Counted from the stretch's first letter, positions 16,278-25,654 are shown. The stretch: 64,000 nt of DNA from an uncultured Collinsella sp. (GCA_900541715.1 UQLI01000001.1:1-64000); one strand, 5' to 3'. Notes: generated by a model not told the origin, from the sequence alone. Numbers and translations are program-made.

Positions 16278-17192
16278 TTACCAGCTTGCCTCGATATCAC
16301 GGATGCGCTGATAGAGCCATTCGTTCTGCGGCGCCTGGATATCGTGCTTGGCCGCGAGGCGGCGGACGGTGCCCGCGAACTCCTCGACCTCTGTTTTGCG
16401 CTGCGCGACGCGGTCCTGCGCCATCGAGGGCATGCCGGCGGGGTCGAGCCCCTCGATGAGATGCACCATCTGCGTTAGGTCTGCTTCGGTGAGCTCGATA
16501 CCCTCGGCGTTGGCGACCGCAAGCGTCTCGCGCATGGCGGAGACAAAGCAACGGCGCTGCTCGGAGCCCTGTTCCGTGGCGCTTCCGTACGTGCCGCCGT
16601 AGGCCATGCAGGTCTGGTTGATGCCGTCGTTGAGCATAAGCTTGGCCCACATGCGGTGCGCGATGTCTGCCTCGACGGTGTGGGCGATGCCGCAGCGCGT
16701 GTAGAGCTCGTCGATGGCGGCGACGGTCGCGGGGTCGGTGCCGGCGGCCGCACCAAAGCGGATCTCGCCCGCATTGGTAAAGGTGAGCACGCCGTTGAGA
16801 AACACAGCGTCCATGCCTTGGCAGATTCCGAGGATGGTGTGCTCCCAGCCAAAGCGCTCGGCAATCTTCTGCTCGCTGGTGATGCCGTTGCACAGCGAGG
16901 CGATGAGCGTATCGGGGCCCACGATGTGTTCCATAGTCTTGAGCGCCTGGTCGAGTCCGGTTGTCTTGACCGTGAGGATGACCAGATCGGCGGGTGTCGC
17001 CTCGCTGGCGCGGACGGACTTGAGTATGCAGGGCTTGCCGTTGACGGTGAGCGCATCGTTCGCATGGCGCTCAAAGCGAGCGTCGTCCATGACGTATTCG
17101 ACGGCATCGTTGCCGAGTGCCTGGGCGATCATGCTGCCGTAGAGTAGCCCGACGCCACCCTTGCCGATAAAGGCGACCTTGTTGATCTGCAT
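16278..17192 (-). CDS. panE: 2-dehydropantoate 2-reductase-like dehydrogenase
   Basis: The 304-residue protein has an N-terminal NADP-binding Rossmann motif (VAFIGKGGVGLLYG) and the C-terminal helical ApbA/PanE domain, with MWAKLMLNDGINQ carrying the conserved lysine and asparagine. PanE reduces ketopantoate to pantoate in pantothenate synthesis. No other pan gene is nearby and paralogues acting on other 2-keto acids exist, so the exact substrate is moderately supported. ATG 17192 is 9 bases after GGGGAG; ATG 17201 abuts it. Confidence 0.82.
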   Translation of the reverse strand: MQINKVAFIGKGGVGLLYGSMIAQALGNDAVEYVMDDARFERHANDALTVNGKPCILKSVRASEATPADLVILTVKTTGLDQALKTMEHIVGPDTLIASLCNGITSEQKIAERFGWEHTILGICQGMDAVFLNGVLTFTNAGEIRFGAAAGTDPATVAAIDELYTRCGIAHTVEADIAHRMWAKLMLNDGINQTCMAYGGTYGSATEQGSEQRRCFVSAMRETLAVANAEGIELTEADLTQMVHLIEGLDPAGMPSMAQDRVAQRKTEVEEFAGTVRRLAAKHDIQAPQNEWLYQRIRDIEASW

Positions 17193-17208
17193 ATGAATCA
17201 TCTCCCCA

Positions 17209-17237
17209 TATAAAAGGCGCCCGCGTAAGGGGCGCCT
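17209..17237 (-). terminator. Terminator of the 64-residue ORF
   Basis: On the minus strand AGGCGCCC pairs with GGGCGCCT around a short loop and is followed by TTTTATA. It sits between the small gene at 17314 and the start of the reductase gene. Confidence 0.7.
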
Positions 17238-17313
17238 GCTGGATTGTATGCTGCCAGGGTGATTGATGGGTGCGCGGAGCGGCTGTTATGAAAAAGAAAC
17301 GTTTGCCTGGACG

Positions 17314-17508
17314 CTACGCTGCAGGGCAGACCGCAAAGACGCGCGCGGGATATCCAACGCCATCGCGCACCTTGGGGAAGGTGCAGAAGATGACGGCGCC
17401 CGTGGCGGGAAGCTCGTCTAGATGGTCCATGACCTCGATCTGATAGCGGTCGACCGAGAGGATGTACTGTTCGCCGGGGTAGGGGTAGGCATCCTCGCGC
17501 GTGGTCAT
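17314..17508 (-). CDS. Hypothetical 64-residue protein
   Basis: The small ORF starts at ATG 17508 after AAAGGAGCCGGGC, a strong ribosome site, and is followed by its own terminator. The sequence (YPYPGEQYILSVDRYQ at residues 8-23, then a short hydrophobic strand) suggests a compact soluble fold. I do not recognise the family. Context gives no function. Confidence 0.6.
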   Translation of the reverse strand: MTTREDAYPYPGEQYILSVDRYQIEVMDHLDELPATGAVIFCTFPKVRDGVGYPARVFAVCPAA

Positions 17509-17671
17509 GCCCGGCTCCTTTCATCGGGCTTTTTGCTGATGTTAAAGCGGTGCCGTGACGGCTCGATTTCTGCTGCGTTACGATACGTTCTCAATTGCGA
17601 TTCCGATGTGTTTCGATGACGTGACGGGTTTTGTTTCGCCTCGTCAGGGCTTCGATGGGAGGGGAGGGGCC

Positions 17672-18862
17672 GTGCAATACCGCGTTGACCCCAAAAGTGG
17701 TAACCGAATATCCGCTCTGGGTCTGGGCTGCATGAGATTTCCCGGTGCGCCGGGCCATCCGGATGCGAAGACAGCCGATGCCATCATTTCCCGTGCGGTG
17801 GAACAGGGGATTAATTATCTGGATACCGCGTATCTCTATCCCGGTAACGAGGTGTGCGTGGGCGCCTCACTTGAGCGCTTGGGGCTACGCGACCGGGTGT
17901 TGCTGGCGACCAAACTGCCGCATGCTTCGTGCAAGTGTGCGGAGGATTTCGACCGGTTTTTCGACGAACAACTGCGCCGCCTGCGAACCGATCATATCGA
18001 CTATTACCTCATGCACAACGTCACCTCGCCCGCCCAGTGGGAGCGCGTGGTGGCGTTGGGTATCGAGGACTGGATTGCGCGTCAAAAGGTGGCGGGGCGC
18101 ATTCGCCAGATTGGTTTTTCGTACCACGGCAGCGCCGCGGACTTCCTCACGATGCTTGACGCGTATGACTGGGATTTTTGCCAGATCCAGTACAACTACG
18201 CTGGAGAGCGCTACCAAGCGGGAACGGCGGGACTCATGGCGGCTGCGGAGCGCGGGCTCGCGGTGTTTGTGATGGAGCCGCTGCTGGGCGGGCGTTTAGC
18301 GGGCAAGCTGTCGCCGCGGGCCCGGGCTGTGCTCGATGACGTACGCGATCCGTACCTGAAGTCGCCGGCTGCTTGGGGCCTTTCGTGGGTGTGGAACCAT
18401 CCTCAAGTCACGATGCTGCTTTCGGGCATGACCGATACCGCGCAGGTGGACGAGAACGTGGCATTGGCGGATCGCGCACTGCCGAATTCGATGACGAGAG
18501 AGCAGCTCGATACCATCGCACGTGTGCTGGGAGAGTTTGAGAAATCGAATCGCGTGCCCTGTACGGGGTGCGGCTACTGCATGCCATGCCCCAAGGGCAT
18601 CAATATTCCCGGCTGCTTTGGCGCCTACAACGCGAGCTATGCGCACAGCTGGTTTACGGGCCTGTCTCAATACTTTACGGCGAGCGCGGTGCGGACGAAC
18701 GAGCCCAAGCTGGTGAGCAATTGCGTCAAGTGCGGCAAATGCGCACGTCACTGCCCGCAGCACATCGATATTCCCGAGCGTCTCGACGATGTGCGCCGAC
18801 GTTTCCAGCCTGGCCCCGTAACGGCTGCGCTTAAAGCCTTTTGCAAAACGCGCTCCTCATGA
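17672..18862 (+). CDS. Aldo/keto reductase with C-terminal 4Fe-4S ferredoxin domain
   Basis: The 396-residue protein has an aldo/keto reductase barrel (ISALGLGCMRFPG start; D and Y in YLDTAYLYPG, K in LATKLPH, H in YYLMHNV). The last ~90 residues hold two cysteine clusters, CTGCGYCMPCPKG and CVKCGKCARHCPQ, for [4Fe-4S] binding. Such fusions are common in anaerobes and probably transfer electrons between NAD(P)H and an Fe-S carrier; the substrate is unknown. The GTG start at 17672 follows GGGAGGGGAGG; the ORF stays open 117 bp further upstream but without a good site. Confidence 0.9.
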   Translation: MQYRVDPKSGNRISALGLGCMRFPGAPGHPDAKTADAIISRAVEQGINYLDTAYLYPGNEVCVGASLERLGLRDRVLLATKLPHASCKCAEDFDRFFDEQLRRLRTDHIDYYLMHNVTSPAQWERVVALGIEDWIARQKVAGRIRQIGFSYHGSAADFLTMLDAYDWDFCQIQYNYAGERYQAGTAGLMAAAERGLAVFVMEPLLGGRLAGKLSPRARAVLDDVRDPYLKSPAAWGLSWVWNHPQVTMLLSGMTDTAQVDENVALADRALPNSMTREQLDTIARVLGEFEKSNRVPCTGCGYCMPCPKGINIPGCFGAYNASYAHSWFTGLSQYFTASAVRTNEPKLVSNCVKCGKCARHCPQHIDIPERLDDVRRRFQPGPVTAALKAFCKTRSS

Positions 18863-18874
18863 CCCTTTTATAAC

Positions 18875-18937
18875 TTGCGGTGGAATAGTTCCTGTTTGCG
18901 GCAGAATGGGGCTTAAACAGGAACTATTTCACCGCAA
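18875..18937. repeat. Constant-end, variable-core hairpin element, copy 1
   Basis: Arms of 23 bp (18875-18897 and 18915-18937) pair with a single G-T mismatch. The outer part TTGCGGTGGAATA / TATTTCACCGCAA is the same as in copy 2, while the inner stem GTTCCTGTTT differs but still pairs. Flanks CCCTTTTATAAC and CTGAAGGGGG are also shared in form. It ends 15 bp before a GTG start codon. Confidence 0.85.
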
Positions 18938-18952
18938 CTGAAGGGGGCTGTC

Positions 18953-19972
18953 GTGGGCCATCGGGATTCATATGATGATTTGCGCGAGGTTCGTTGGGGC
19001 GTTTTGGGCGCTGGGCACATTTCGCATCGATTTGCATCGTCGCTCAAGAAGGTCGACGGGGCACGGCTGGTGGCTGCGGCCGGCCGCACTCCTTCGCATG
19101 TTGAGGAGTTTTGCGGGGCGTTTTCGATTGAAGCCGCGCACAGTTATGCCACGGCTGACGATAGCGGCGATGCGGCTTATGATGCGCTGATTGCCGATCC
19201 CGATGTCGACGCAATCTACTTGGCTCTTCCACATGGCATGCATGCGCATTGGGTCTGTCGGGCACTGCGCGCGGGAAAGGCCGTGCTGTGCGAAAAGCCG
19301 GCCGTTTTGAGTGAGGAGGAGGCTCTATCGATTGCCTTCACCTCTCGCGAGCGCGGCGTACTGTTTATGGAGGCGATGAAGAATCGGTTTTGTCCGATGC
19401 ATACTCGCGTGAAGGGTTTGCTTACGTCGGGCGAGCTCGGCCGTATCGTCTCGATCGAAAGCGCGCAAAAACTCGATTATGGTGAGCCGCCTTCGAGTTA
19501 TCTGCTCGATCCGTTGCAGGGTGGCTGTCTATATGACATGGGCTGCTACGCGGTCGGGTGGTTTGAGGATCTGCTTGCGGGTGCGTGCGATGTTTCGTCT
19601 CGTGAAGTCCGCTGGCGTGACGTATCGGGCGGCCGCGTGGATTGGGCCGATGAGATCCATATGAGTGTCGGCGGTATACCCATTCATATGGTGTGCGACG
19701 GCAAAGCGGCATATGGAAGCCGCTTAACGATTGCCTGCGAGCGGGGCTCGGTGGAAATCGAGCGCCTCCATCGCCCCGAGCTCGCCCATGTGAAGTACTC
19801 CGACGGACGAATGCTCGAAATCAATGCCCAGTTTGAGGTCGATGATTTCTACGGCGAAATTCAGCATGCGACGCAGCTCGTCCAGACGGGAGAGCTTGAA
19901 AGCCCCGTTATGCCTCTTGCCGCCACGCAGCGCTGCGCGCAGATTATCGATGCGATTCGCTTGACGCTCTAG
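18953..19972 (+). CDS. Gfo/Idh/MocA-family oxidoreductase
   Basis: The 339-residue protein has a Rossmann N-terminus (VRWGVLGAGHISHRFASSL), then AVLCEKPAVL, the EKP motif of the family, and an alpha/beta C-terminal domain. It resembles NAD(P)-dependent trans-1,2-dihydrobenzenediol or xylose dehydrogenases; the substrate is not determinable. The start is GTG 18953 after AAGGGGGCTGTC. The hairpin element just before it may influence translation. Confidence 0.88.
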   Translation: MGHRDSYDDLREVRWGVLGAGHISHRFASSLKKVDGARLVAAAGRTPSHVEEFCGAFSIEAAHSYATADDSGDAAYDALIADPDVDAIYLALPHGMHAHWVCRALRAGKAVLCEKPAVLSEEEALSIAFTSRERGVLFMEAMKNRFCPMHTRVKGLLTSGELGRIVSIESAQKLDYGEPPSSYLLDPLQGGCLYDMGCYAVGWFEDLLAGACDVSSREVRWRDVSGGRVDWADEIHMSVGGIPIHMVCDGKAAYGSRLTIACERGSVEIERLHRPELAHVKYSDGRMLEINAQFEVDDFYGEIQHATQLVQTGELESPVMPLAATQRCAQIIDAIRLTL

Positions 19973-20035
19973 GCTGCGGTGCTGGTGCTCTAGGGGGGCT
20001 CGGCGGACCGTGCCCCTGATGCCCCTTTTATATCT

Positions 20036-20098
20036 TGCGGTGGAATACGGTCTGTTTGCGCCAAAATAAGGCACCAATAGACCGTATTTCACCGCAAC
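20036..20098. repeat. Constant-end, variable-core hairpin element, copy 2
   Basis: Arms 20036-20058 and 20077-20098 pair with only G-T mismatches. The ends TTGCGGTGGAATA / TATTTCACCGCAA match copy 1 and the inner stem is CGGTCT / AGACCG. Flanks CCCCTTTTATATC and CTGATGAGGGGG parallel those of copy 1. It ends 19 bp before the nfo start. Confidence 0.85.
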
Positions 20099-20117
20099 TG
20101 ATGAGGGGGAGTTGGAG

Positions 20118-20984
20118 ATGCTGACGATCGGGTGTCATCTTTCGACGACGAAGGGCTATCGGGCAATGGGGGAGACGGCGTTGTCCATTGGCGCCAATAC
20201 CTTTGCATTCTTTACGCGCAACCCGCGCGGTGGCAAGGCAAAAGACCTTGACATGGATGACGTGGCGGCTCTGCGCGAGCTTATGACGCAAAACGACTTT
20301 GGACCGCTGGTGGCGCATGCCCCTTATACCTATAACCCCTGCTCCGCTAAGGAGCGAGCGCGCGAGTTTGCCCTGGAGGCCATGGCCGAGGATCTGCAGC
20401 GCATGGAAGCGCTGCCCGGCAACTACTACAACTTCCATCCCGGTGCGCATGTGGGGCAGGGCTCCGACGCCGGCATTCAGATGATCGTCGACACCCTGTG
20501 CCAGGTGATGTTTGAGGGCCAGCAGACGACGGTGCTGCTCGAGACCATGGCCGGCAAGGGCACCGAGGTGGGCCGCAGCTTTGAGGAGCTGGCGTGCATT
20601 ATCGAGGGCGTTGCCGCCAAGTGCCCAGAGCTGTCCGATAAGCTGGGCGTTTGTTTGGACACCTGCCATGTGAGCGATGCCGGCTACGACATCATCCATG
20701 ATCTGGACGGCGTACTCGACGAGTTCGACCGCGTGGTGGGTATCGATCGCTTGCATGCCGTACACATCAACGATTCGAAGAACCCTTGTGGCGCCCATAA
20801 AGATCGTCACGAGTGCATCGGCAAGGGATACCTTGGCAGCGAGGAATTTGGTGGCGGTATGCAGGTTATGCAGAATATTGTATCGAATGGCCACTTGCGT
20901 TCGCTGCCGTTTATTTTGGAGACTCCGAACGAACTTGCAGGTTATGCAGCTGAAATTAGACTATTAAGGTCATTGCAGCAGTAA
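20118..20984 (+). CDS. nfo: Deoxyribonuclease IV (AP endonuclease)
   Basis: The 288-residue zinc enzyme cleaves DNA at abasic sites in base-excision repair. It has the TIM-barrel motifs of Nfo: NFHPGAHVGQG, VLLETMAGKG, LGVCLDTCHVSDAGYD, HINDSKNPCGAHKDRHE and the closing LETP. All expected metal-ligand segments are present. ATG 20118 is 7 bases after GAGGGGGAG; TTG 20112 is less likely. Confidence 0.96.
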   Translation: MLTIGCHLSTTKGYRAMGETALSIGANTFAFFTRNPRGGKAKDLDMDDVAALRELMTQNDFGPLVAHAPYTYNPCSAKERAREFALEAMAEDLQRMEALPGNYYNFHPGAHVGQGSDAGIQMIVDTLCQVMFEGQQTTVLLETMAGKGTEVGRSFEELACIIEGVAAKCPELSDKLGVCLDTCHVSDAGYDIIHDLDGVLDEFDRVVGIDRLHAVHINDSKNPCGAHKDRHECIGKGYLGSEEFGGGMQVMQNIVSNGHLRSLPFILETPNELAGYAAEIRLLRSLQQ

Positions 20985-21045
20985 TGACTGTCACAAAGTA
21001 GAGTATTCCATTCACGTTATGGGTTTGTTTCAATCAGTTTTCTCA

Positions 21046-21074
21046 TTGCAGATTCGTAATTCCGGGTGCATAAT
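21046..21074 (+). promoter_or_regulatory. Promoter of the amino-acid ABC transporter operon
   Basis: TTGCAG (21046-21051) and CATAAT (21069-21074) have the ideal 17-bp spacing, giving a ~50-nt leader to the binding-protein gene. Confidence 0.65.
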
Positions 21075-21131
21075 AGCCAACAGTTTTTGCAGACCTCTGA
21101 ATCAAACGAGGTCACCGGAAGGAGACTGATT

Positions 21132-21992
21132 ATGAAGCTGAAGAAGCTTGGCGCATTTGCCGCCACGGGTGCTATGGCACTCGCCCTTGCTCTGACGGGC
21201 TGCGGTTCGTCCAACGCCACCTCTGGTTCTGATGCCGGTTCCAGCAGCTCTGACGACGCTAAGGTCGAGAAGGTCGACGGCTCCAAGGAGTACGCGCTCG
21301 TCAAGGACGGCACGCTGACCGTCGGCACCTCTGCCGAGTACGCGCCGTTTGAGTACAAGGATGACAACGGCGACTACCAGGGCTTTGACCTTGAGCTCAT
21401 CAAGGCTATCGGTGACAAGCTGGGTCTGGATGTCGAGTACGTCAACAATGACTTTGACACGCTGGTTCCGGGCGTCGCTTCGGGCGCCAAGTATGACGTT
21501 TCCATCGCGGCTATCACCGACACGCCCGAGCGTGAGAAGGAAGTCACTTTCTCTGATTCCTACTACATGGACGATCAGGCTATCGTGACCAAGGTCGATA
21601 ACACCGACATCACGGCCGACAACTACAGCGAGAAGCTCAACAACGCCGACGCTACCATCATCGTCCAGTCTGGCTCGACCGCCGAGGCCTTTGCCCAGGA
21701 GAACTTCCCCAAGGCCAAGATCGTCCCCTACAAGGACGCCACCGAGTGCTTCAGCGCCCTGCAGTCCGATAAGGGCGACGCCGTAGTCACCAACCGCTCC
21801 GTTGCCAGCCAGCTGACCGCCGAGCAGTTCAACACCTGCCAGACCATCAAGCAGATCAGCACCGGCGAGGAGTACGCCATCGCCATCAACCAGGGCAACA
21901 CCAAGCTCAAGGACGACATCAACCAGGCTATCAAGGACCTGACCGACGACGGTACCGTTGACGCCCTCATGGCTAAGTACAATATCAAGTAA
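21132..21992 (+). CDS. Polar amino-acid ABC transporter substrate-binding lipoprotein
   Basis: The 286-residue protein has a lipoprotein signal with lipobox LTGC (lipidated C24) and a Ser-rich linker. The SBP_bac_3 domain follows, with VGTSAEYAPFEYKDDNG (ligand pocket) and later QGFDLELIKAIGDKLG. It should be anchored outside the membrane and deliver polar amino acids such as Gln, His or Arg to the permease. ATG 21132 follows GGAAGGAG. It is the first gene of a three-gene transporter with permease and ATPase following. Confidence 0.94.
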   Translation: MKLKKLGAFAATGAMALALALTGCGSSNATSGSDAGSSSSDDAKVEKVDGSKEYALVKDGTLTVGTSAEYAPFEYKDDNGDYQGFDLELIKAIGDKLGLDVEYVNNDFDTLVPGVASGAKYDVSIAAITDTPEREKEVTFSDSYYMDDQAIVTKVDNTDITADNYSEKLNNADATIIVQSGSTAEAFAQENFPKAKIVPYKDATECFSALQSDKGDAVVTNRSVASQLTAEQFNTCQTIKQISTGEEYAIAINQGNTKLKDDINQAIKDLTDDGTVDALMAKYNIK

Positions 21993-22008
21993 AATAACTA
22001 CTTGATTG

Positions 22009-22050
22009 TGCGCAGGCCCTTTCCGTTTTGGCGGAGAGGGCCTTTGCGCT
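22009..22050 (+). terminator. Intercistronic hairpin after the binding-protein gene
   Basis: GCGCAGGCCCT pairs with AGGGCCTTTGCGC around a 16-base centre, with only a weak T-rich tail. Such hairpins typically give more binding protein than permease from one transcript. Confidence 0.6.
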
Positions 22051-22110
22051 TCTCTTGACGGAGAGCATTTCCGTCTCGTTTTGCCGGCAACTTCTACGAT
22101 AGGAGCCACC

Positions 22111-23472
22111 TTGTCTCGACTGAACAAAGGGGCCGCGGAGCAGCGTTTTCCACTGCCCGCCTTGCTCCAAAAGCTAGCCTGCGCCATGGCCGTGGCGCTC
22201 GCGCTGGTGTGCGCAGGGGCATATGCGCCCACGACCGCCCAGGCGCTTGAGACCGCAAAGATTACCGCCCGACCCAACACTGGTTCGGGCAGCGCTGTGG
22301 TCGGCGGTACCGAGACGCGCATTACCTGGGAGGTCCAGGCCGATGCCGACGAGGAGCTGAGCGGTCTTTCGCTGACGTTTGTCGACGGCACGACGTTTGG
22401 TACCGATGACACGCGATTGACGATGCTCTCGGGCGAGGACCTCATGGATCGTACGCCCATGAAGCCCGCGTGCAAGGCTGACGGCCAGACGCTCAAGATC
22501 GACTTTGGCGAGACGGCGCCTGCCGGCGGCTTTTTCCGTGTCGAGGTTTACGGCGTGACCTTCCCCGTCGAGGGCGGCGATGAGGCCTTTAGCGGCACCT
22601 GCACTTTGGCCGATGGCTCGACCAAGAAGATCTCCAAGATTCCGTCGGTGGAGATCAAGGGCGTGACGGCATTCGATAACTTCCTGGCCGATCTTAAGGA
22701 GCAGCCGTGGGTCGAGGCCTGGAACTCCAATATGTTCCTGCGCCTGTTCTTAAACCCAGTCATTTTGGTCCAAAGCCTGCCGATCGTCTTTAAGGGCTTC
22801 CTTATGTCGCTCTCGATCGTGCTTGTGGCGTTTCCGCTGGCAATTCCCTTTGGCTTTGCCTTGTCGCTCATGCGCATCTCCAAGTCGCGCATTCTGCGCT
22901 GCCTCGCCGGCATCTATGTGAATATCATCCGCGGTACGCCGGCGTTCCTGCAGATCTATATCGCGTTCTTCGGTCTGCCGTTGGCCGGCGTCAAGGTTGA
23001 TGACTACGTGCTTGGCGTTATCGTCATGGCCATGAACTCGTCTGCGTACCTATGCGAGATCTTCCGTGCCGGTATTCAATCGATCCCCAAGGGCCAAAAC
23101 GAGGCTGCGCGTTCGCTGGGCATGAACGCGTTCCAGACGCTGCTCTATGTCATGATTCCGCAGACGTTTCGTAATGTTTTGCCTACGCTGACCAGCGAGT
23201 TTATCTTGCTTTACAAGGATACGTCGCTGCTTGCCGCCGTGGGTGTGGTCGAGATCGTCATGAACGCCCGTACCATCGTGGCCACGACGGGCTCCATTAC
23301 ACCGTACGTGGTTGCCGCCCTGTTCTATCTGGTCATCACCCTGCCGCTCGCTCGCTTGGTGAGCGGTCTTGAGGCGAGGCTTTTGGGCACGGCCGAGACC
23401 AAGAAGAAGCGTCCCGCCAAGAGCGCCGGACAGGTTGTCGCGACGCCCGCCGATCACATCGCCGGTCTGTAA
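22111..23472 (+). CDS. Amino-acid ABC transporter permease with N-terminal extracytoplasmic domain
   Basis: The 453-residue protein begins with a hydrophobic signal or anchor (LACAMAVALALVCAGAYAPT), followed by ~170 residues of extracytoplasmic beta-rich sequence. A HisM/GlnP-type permease domain then starts near residue 230 with several TM helices and the ATPase-contact EAARSLGMNAFQTL loop. The extra exported domain is unusual for this family. The TTG start at 22111 is preceded by AGGAG; the frame is open to 22006 but crosses the intercistronic hairpin. It works with the flanking binding protein and ATPase. Confidence 0.9.
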   Translation: MSRLNKGAAEQRFPLPALLQKLACAMAVALALVCAGAYAPTTAQALETAKITARPNTGSGSAVVGGTETRITWEVQADADEELSGLSLTFVDGTTFGTDDTRLTMLSGEDLMDRTPMKPACKADGQTLKIDFGETAPAGGFFRVEVYGVTFPVEGGDEAFSGTCTLADGSTKKISKIPSVEIKGVTAFDNFLADLKEQPWVEAWNSNMFLRLFLNPVILVQSLPIVFKGFLMSLSIVLVAFPLAIPFGFALSLMRISKSRILRCLAGIYVNIIRGTPAFLQIYIAFFGLPLAGVKVDDYVLGVIVMAMNSSAYLCEIFRAGIQSIPKGQNEAARSLGMNAFQTLLYVMIPQTFRNVLPTLTSEFILLYKDTSLLAAVGVVEIVMNARTIVATTGSITPYVVAALFYLVITLPLARLVSGLEARLLGTAETKKKRPAKSAGQVVATPADHIAGL

Positions 23473-23484
23473 GGAGGTCCTATC

Positions 23485-24237
<753 letters not shown>

Positions 24238-24262
24238 CCGCTTTATATGACTGACATAGCAG

Positions 24263-24298
24263 AAAACGGGAGCCGGATGTGATCCGGCTCCCGTTTTT
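24263..24298. terminator. Strong terminator between transporter operon and flavodoxin
   Basis: A perfect 16-bp stem AAAACGGGAGCCGGAT / ATCCGGCTCCCGTTTT with a GTG loop has T-runs on both strands, so it can serve both convergent units. Confidence 0.92.
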
Positions 24299-24354
24299 GT
24301 TGGGACGCGAATGTGTTTTGTTGCAATGCGCGTTGCGGGCGGAGCTCATTGCCG

Positions 24355-24774
24355 CTAGGCGAGCTCGGCTCCAAGGGCGCGGCAGGTCGCTTCGCTCTCA
24401 TCATCGGGGGCGTCGTAGCAGATGACGGAATCGACGACGTTGACGCCCTCCTCGTCGGCGTCCGCCTTCCAGTTGTCCATCCATTCGCCCTCGGCCCACG
24501 AATAAGAGCCAAAGAGGACGACCTTCTTGTCGCCGAGGGTCTCCTTGACCTCATCCCACATGGGCTGGAACTCATCATATTCAAGCTCCTCGGAACCCAT
24601 GGCGGGGCAGCCGAAGGCGATAGCGTCATAGCCAGCGGCCTTGTCTGCGGAGAAGTCGGCGCAGGAGATGACCTCTGCCTTGGCGCCGGCATCGGTTGCA
24701 CCTTCGGCAACGAGGTTTGCCATGGCCTCGGTGTTGCCCGTGCCGCTCCAGTAGACGACGGCGATCTTGCTCAT
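24355..24774 (-). CDS. Flavodoxin
   Basis: The 139-residue protein has the FMN phosphate-binding loop YWSGTGNTE at its N-terminus and the second flavin loop FGSYSWAEGEW. It is a small cytoplasmic electron carrier that commonly replaces ferredoxin when iron is scarce. ATG 24774 follows AAAGGACTC. It lies 46 bp downstream of a DUF3793 gene, probably as one operon behind the DtxR-like site near 25553. Confidence 0.95.
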   Translation of the reverse strand: MSKIAVVYWSGTGNTEAMANLVAEGATDAGAKAEVISCADFSADKAAGYDAIAFGCPAMGSEELEYDEFQPMWDEVKETLGDKKVVLFGSYSWAEGEWMDNWKADADEEGVNVVDSVICYDAPDDESEATCRALGAELA

Positions 24775-24820
24775 GTTGAGTCCTTTCAGTTGTGCGGCAG
24801 GTTGCCACGGCTTCTATGTT

Positions 24821-25525
24821 CTATCGGGTTGCCTGGGCAAGTTGCGCCAAGCTGTAGCCCTGCTGATAGACAAAGGTGAAGTATTGGGTGCAGGCGCGGT
24901 AGGCATCAAACGTCGCAAGTGCCTGCTCGACATTTGCGTAGACCTTCCAGGCCCCAAAGACCTTATAGTTCTCGCCGCGCTGGACGATAAACTCGTGCAC
25001 GTCGTCGTAGGGATATCCTAGGAAGTAGCCTATTTCGTGCGGAAACTCGCAGGTGCAGTCGTTGCTGCAGCTAGCTTGCTGGGGTAGTGCGCATCGAGTC
25101 TGGCTACAGGCGCATTCCGCGACGTTATTACTCGCGAGCGTGATGCGTGATGCCAAATGCACAAGGCATGTCGAAAGGTCTCTCGTGTCGTAGCCTTCCG
25201 AGGCGAGCGCCGTTTTGGCGCGAGGGTCCGCGAAATAGGTGGTGAGGCTTTTGGCTCGGTACACGTACACGAGCGCTCCGCAGGGCCGCCAGACCAAAAC
25301 ACTCAGGTGGATGCCAAGCGGGTCAAGCTCGCGGTTGCACTGGGCGATAACGTTGAGCAGGCGTGCTCGGCGTTCTGCGATGGTTTCTGTTGCGGTCGAG
25401 CCGTCCCCGTGGGCGTAGGTGCCTGGATAGGTAAAGAGCGATGCCGGCTTGATGCCCGCGAGCGTGGGGGAGCAGTTGCGCACGACTGCTGCCTGAAACG
25501 TTGGGATGTCTATGGTTCGAGTCAC
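24821..25525 (-). CDS. DUF3793-family protein
   Basis: The 234-residue protein shows the DUF3793 signature FPHEIGYFLGYPYDDVHEF with CTC just before it, a C-terminal ~70-residue segment with KVYANVEQA, and several cysteines in the middle (ECACSQTRC). The function of this family is unknown; it often neighbours flavodoxin and iron-uptake genes in anaerobes. The start is ATG 25525. It is probably cytoplasmic, with no signal peptide or TM helix. Confidence 0.82.
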   Translation of the reverse strand: MTRTIDIPTFQAAVVRNCSPTLAGIKPASLFTYPGTYAHGDGSTATETIAERRARLLNVIAQCNRELDPLGIHLSVLVWRPCGALVYVYRAKSLTTYFADPRAKTALASEGYDTRDLSTCLVHLASRITLASNNVAECACSQTRCALPQQASCSNDCTCEFPHEIGYFLGYPYDDVHEFIVQRGENYKVFGAWKVYANVEQALATFDAYRACTQYFTFVYQQGYSLAQLAQATR

Positions 25526-25543
25526 GTCGCTCCTTACGGATCT

Positions 25544-25562
25544 AAACTGTTAGCCTAGGAAA
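25544..25562. promoter_or_regulatory. DtxR/IdeR-like iron box at the DUF3793-flavodoxin promoter
   Basis: Read on the minus strand this contains TAGGCTAAC, the central 9 bases of the DtxR/IdeR consensus; the outer bases are weaker. It overlaps the predicted -10 and start of the minus promoter, suiting iron-dependent repression. Confidence 0.5.
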
Positions 25563-25563
25563 A

Positions 25564-25591
25564 CTTATACACGAAAGTAAGCCATGGTCAA
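25564..25591 (-). promoter_or_regulatory. Promoter of the DUF3793-flavodoxin operon
   Basis: On the minus strand TTGACC (25591-25586) and TATAAG (25569-25564) are 16 bp apart, giving transcription start near 25557 inside the iron box. Confidence 0.6.
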
Positions 25592-25654
25592 CAAAAAAGT
25601 TTGAGGAGGAAAACTAATTGACCGAACGGACATGATTTTGGGTTAAGATGGGGA

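Noticed and set aside
21102..22496. 464-codon minus-strand frame across the binding-protein and permease genes
   Set aside because: Spans two real genes and an intercistronic hairpin on the other strand; no plausible protein features.
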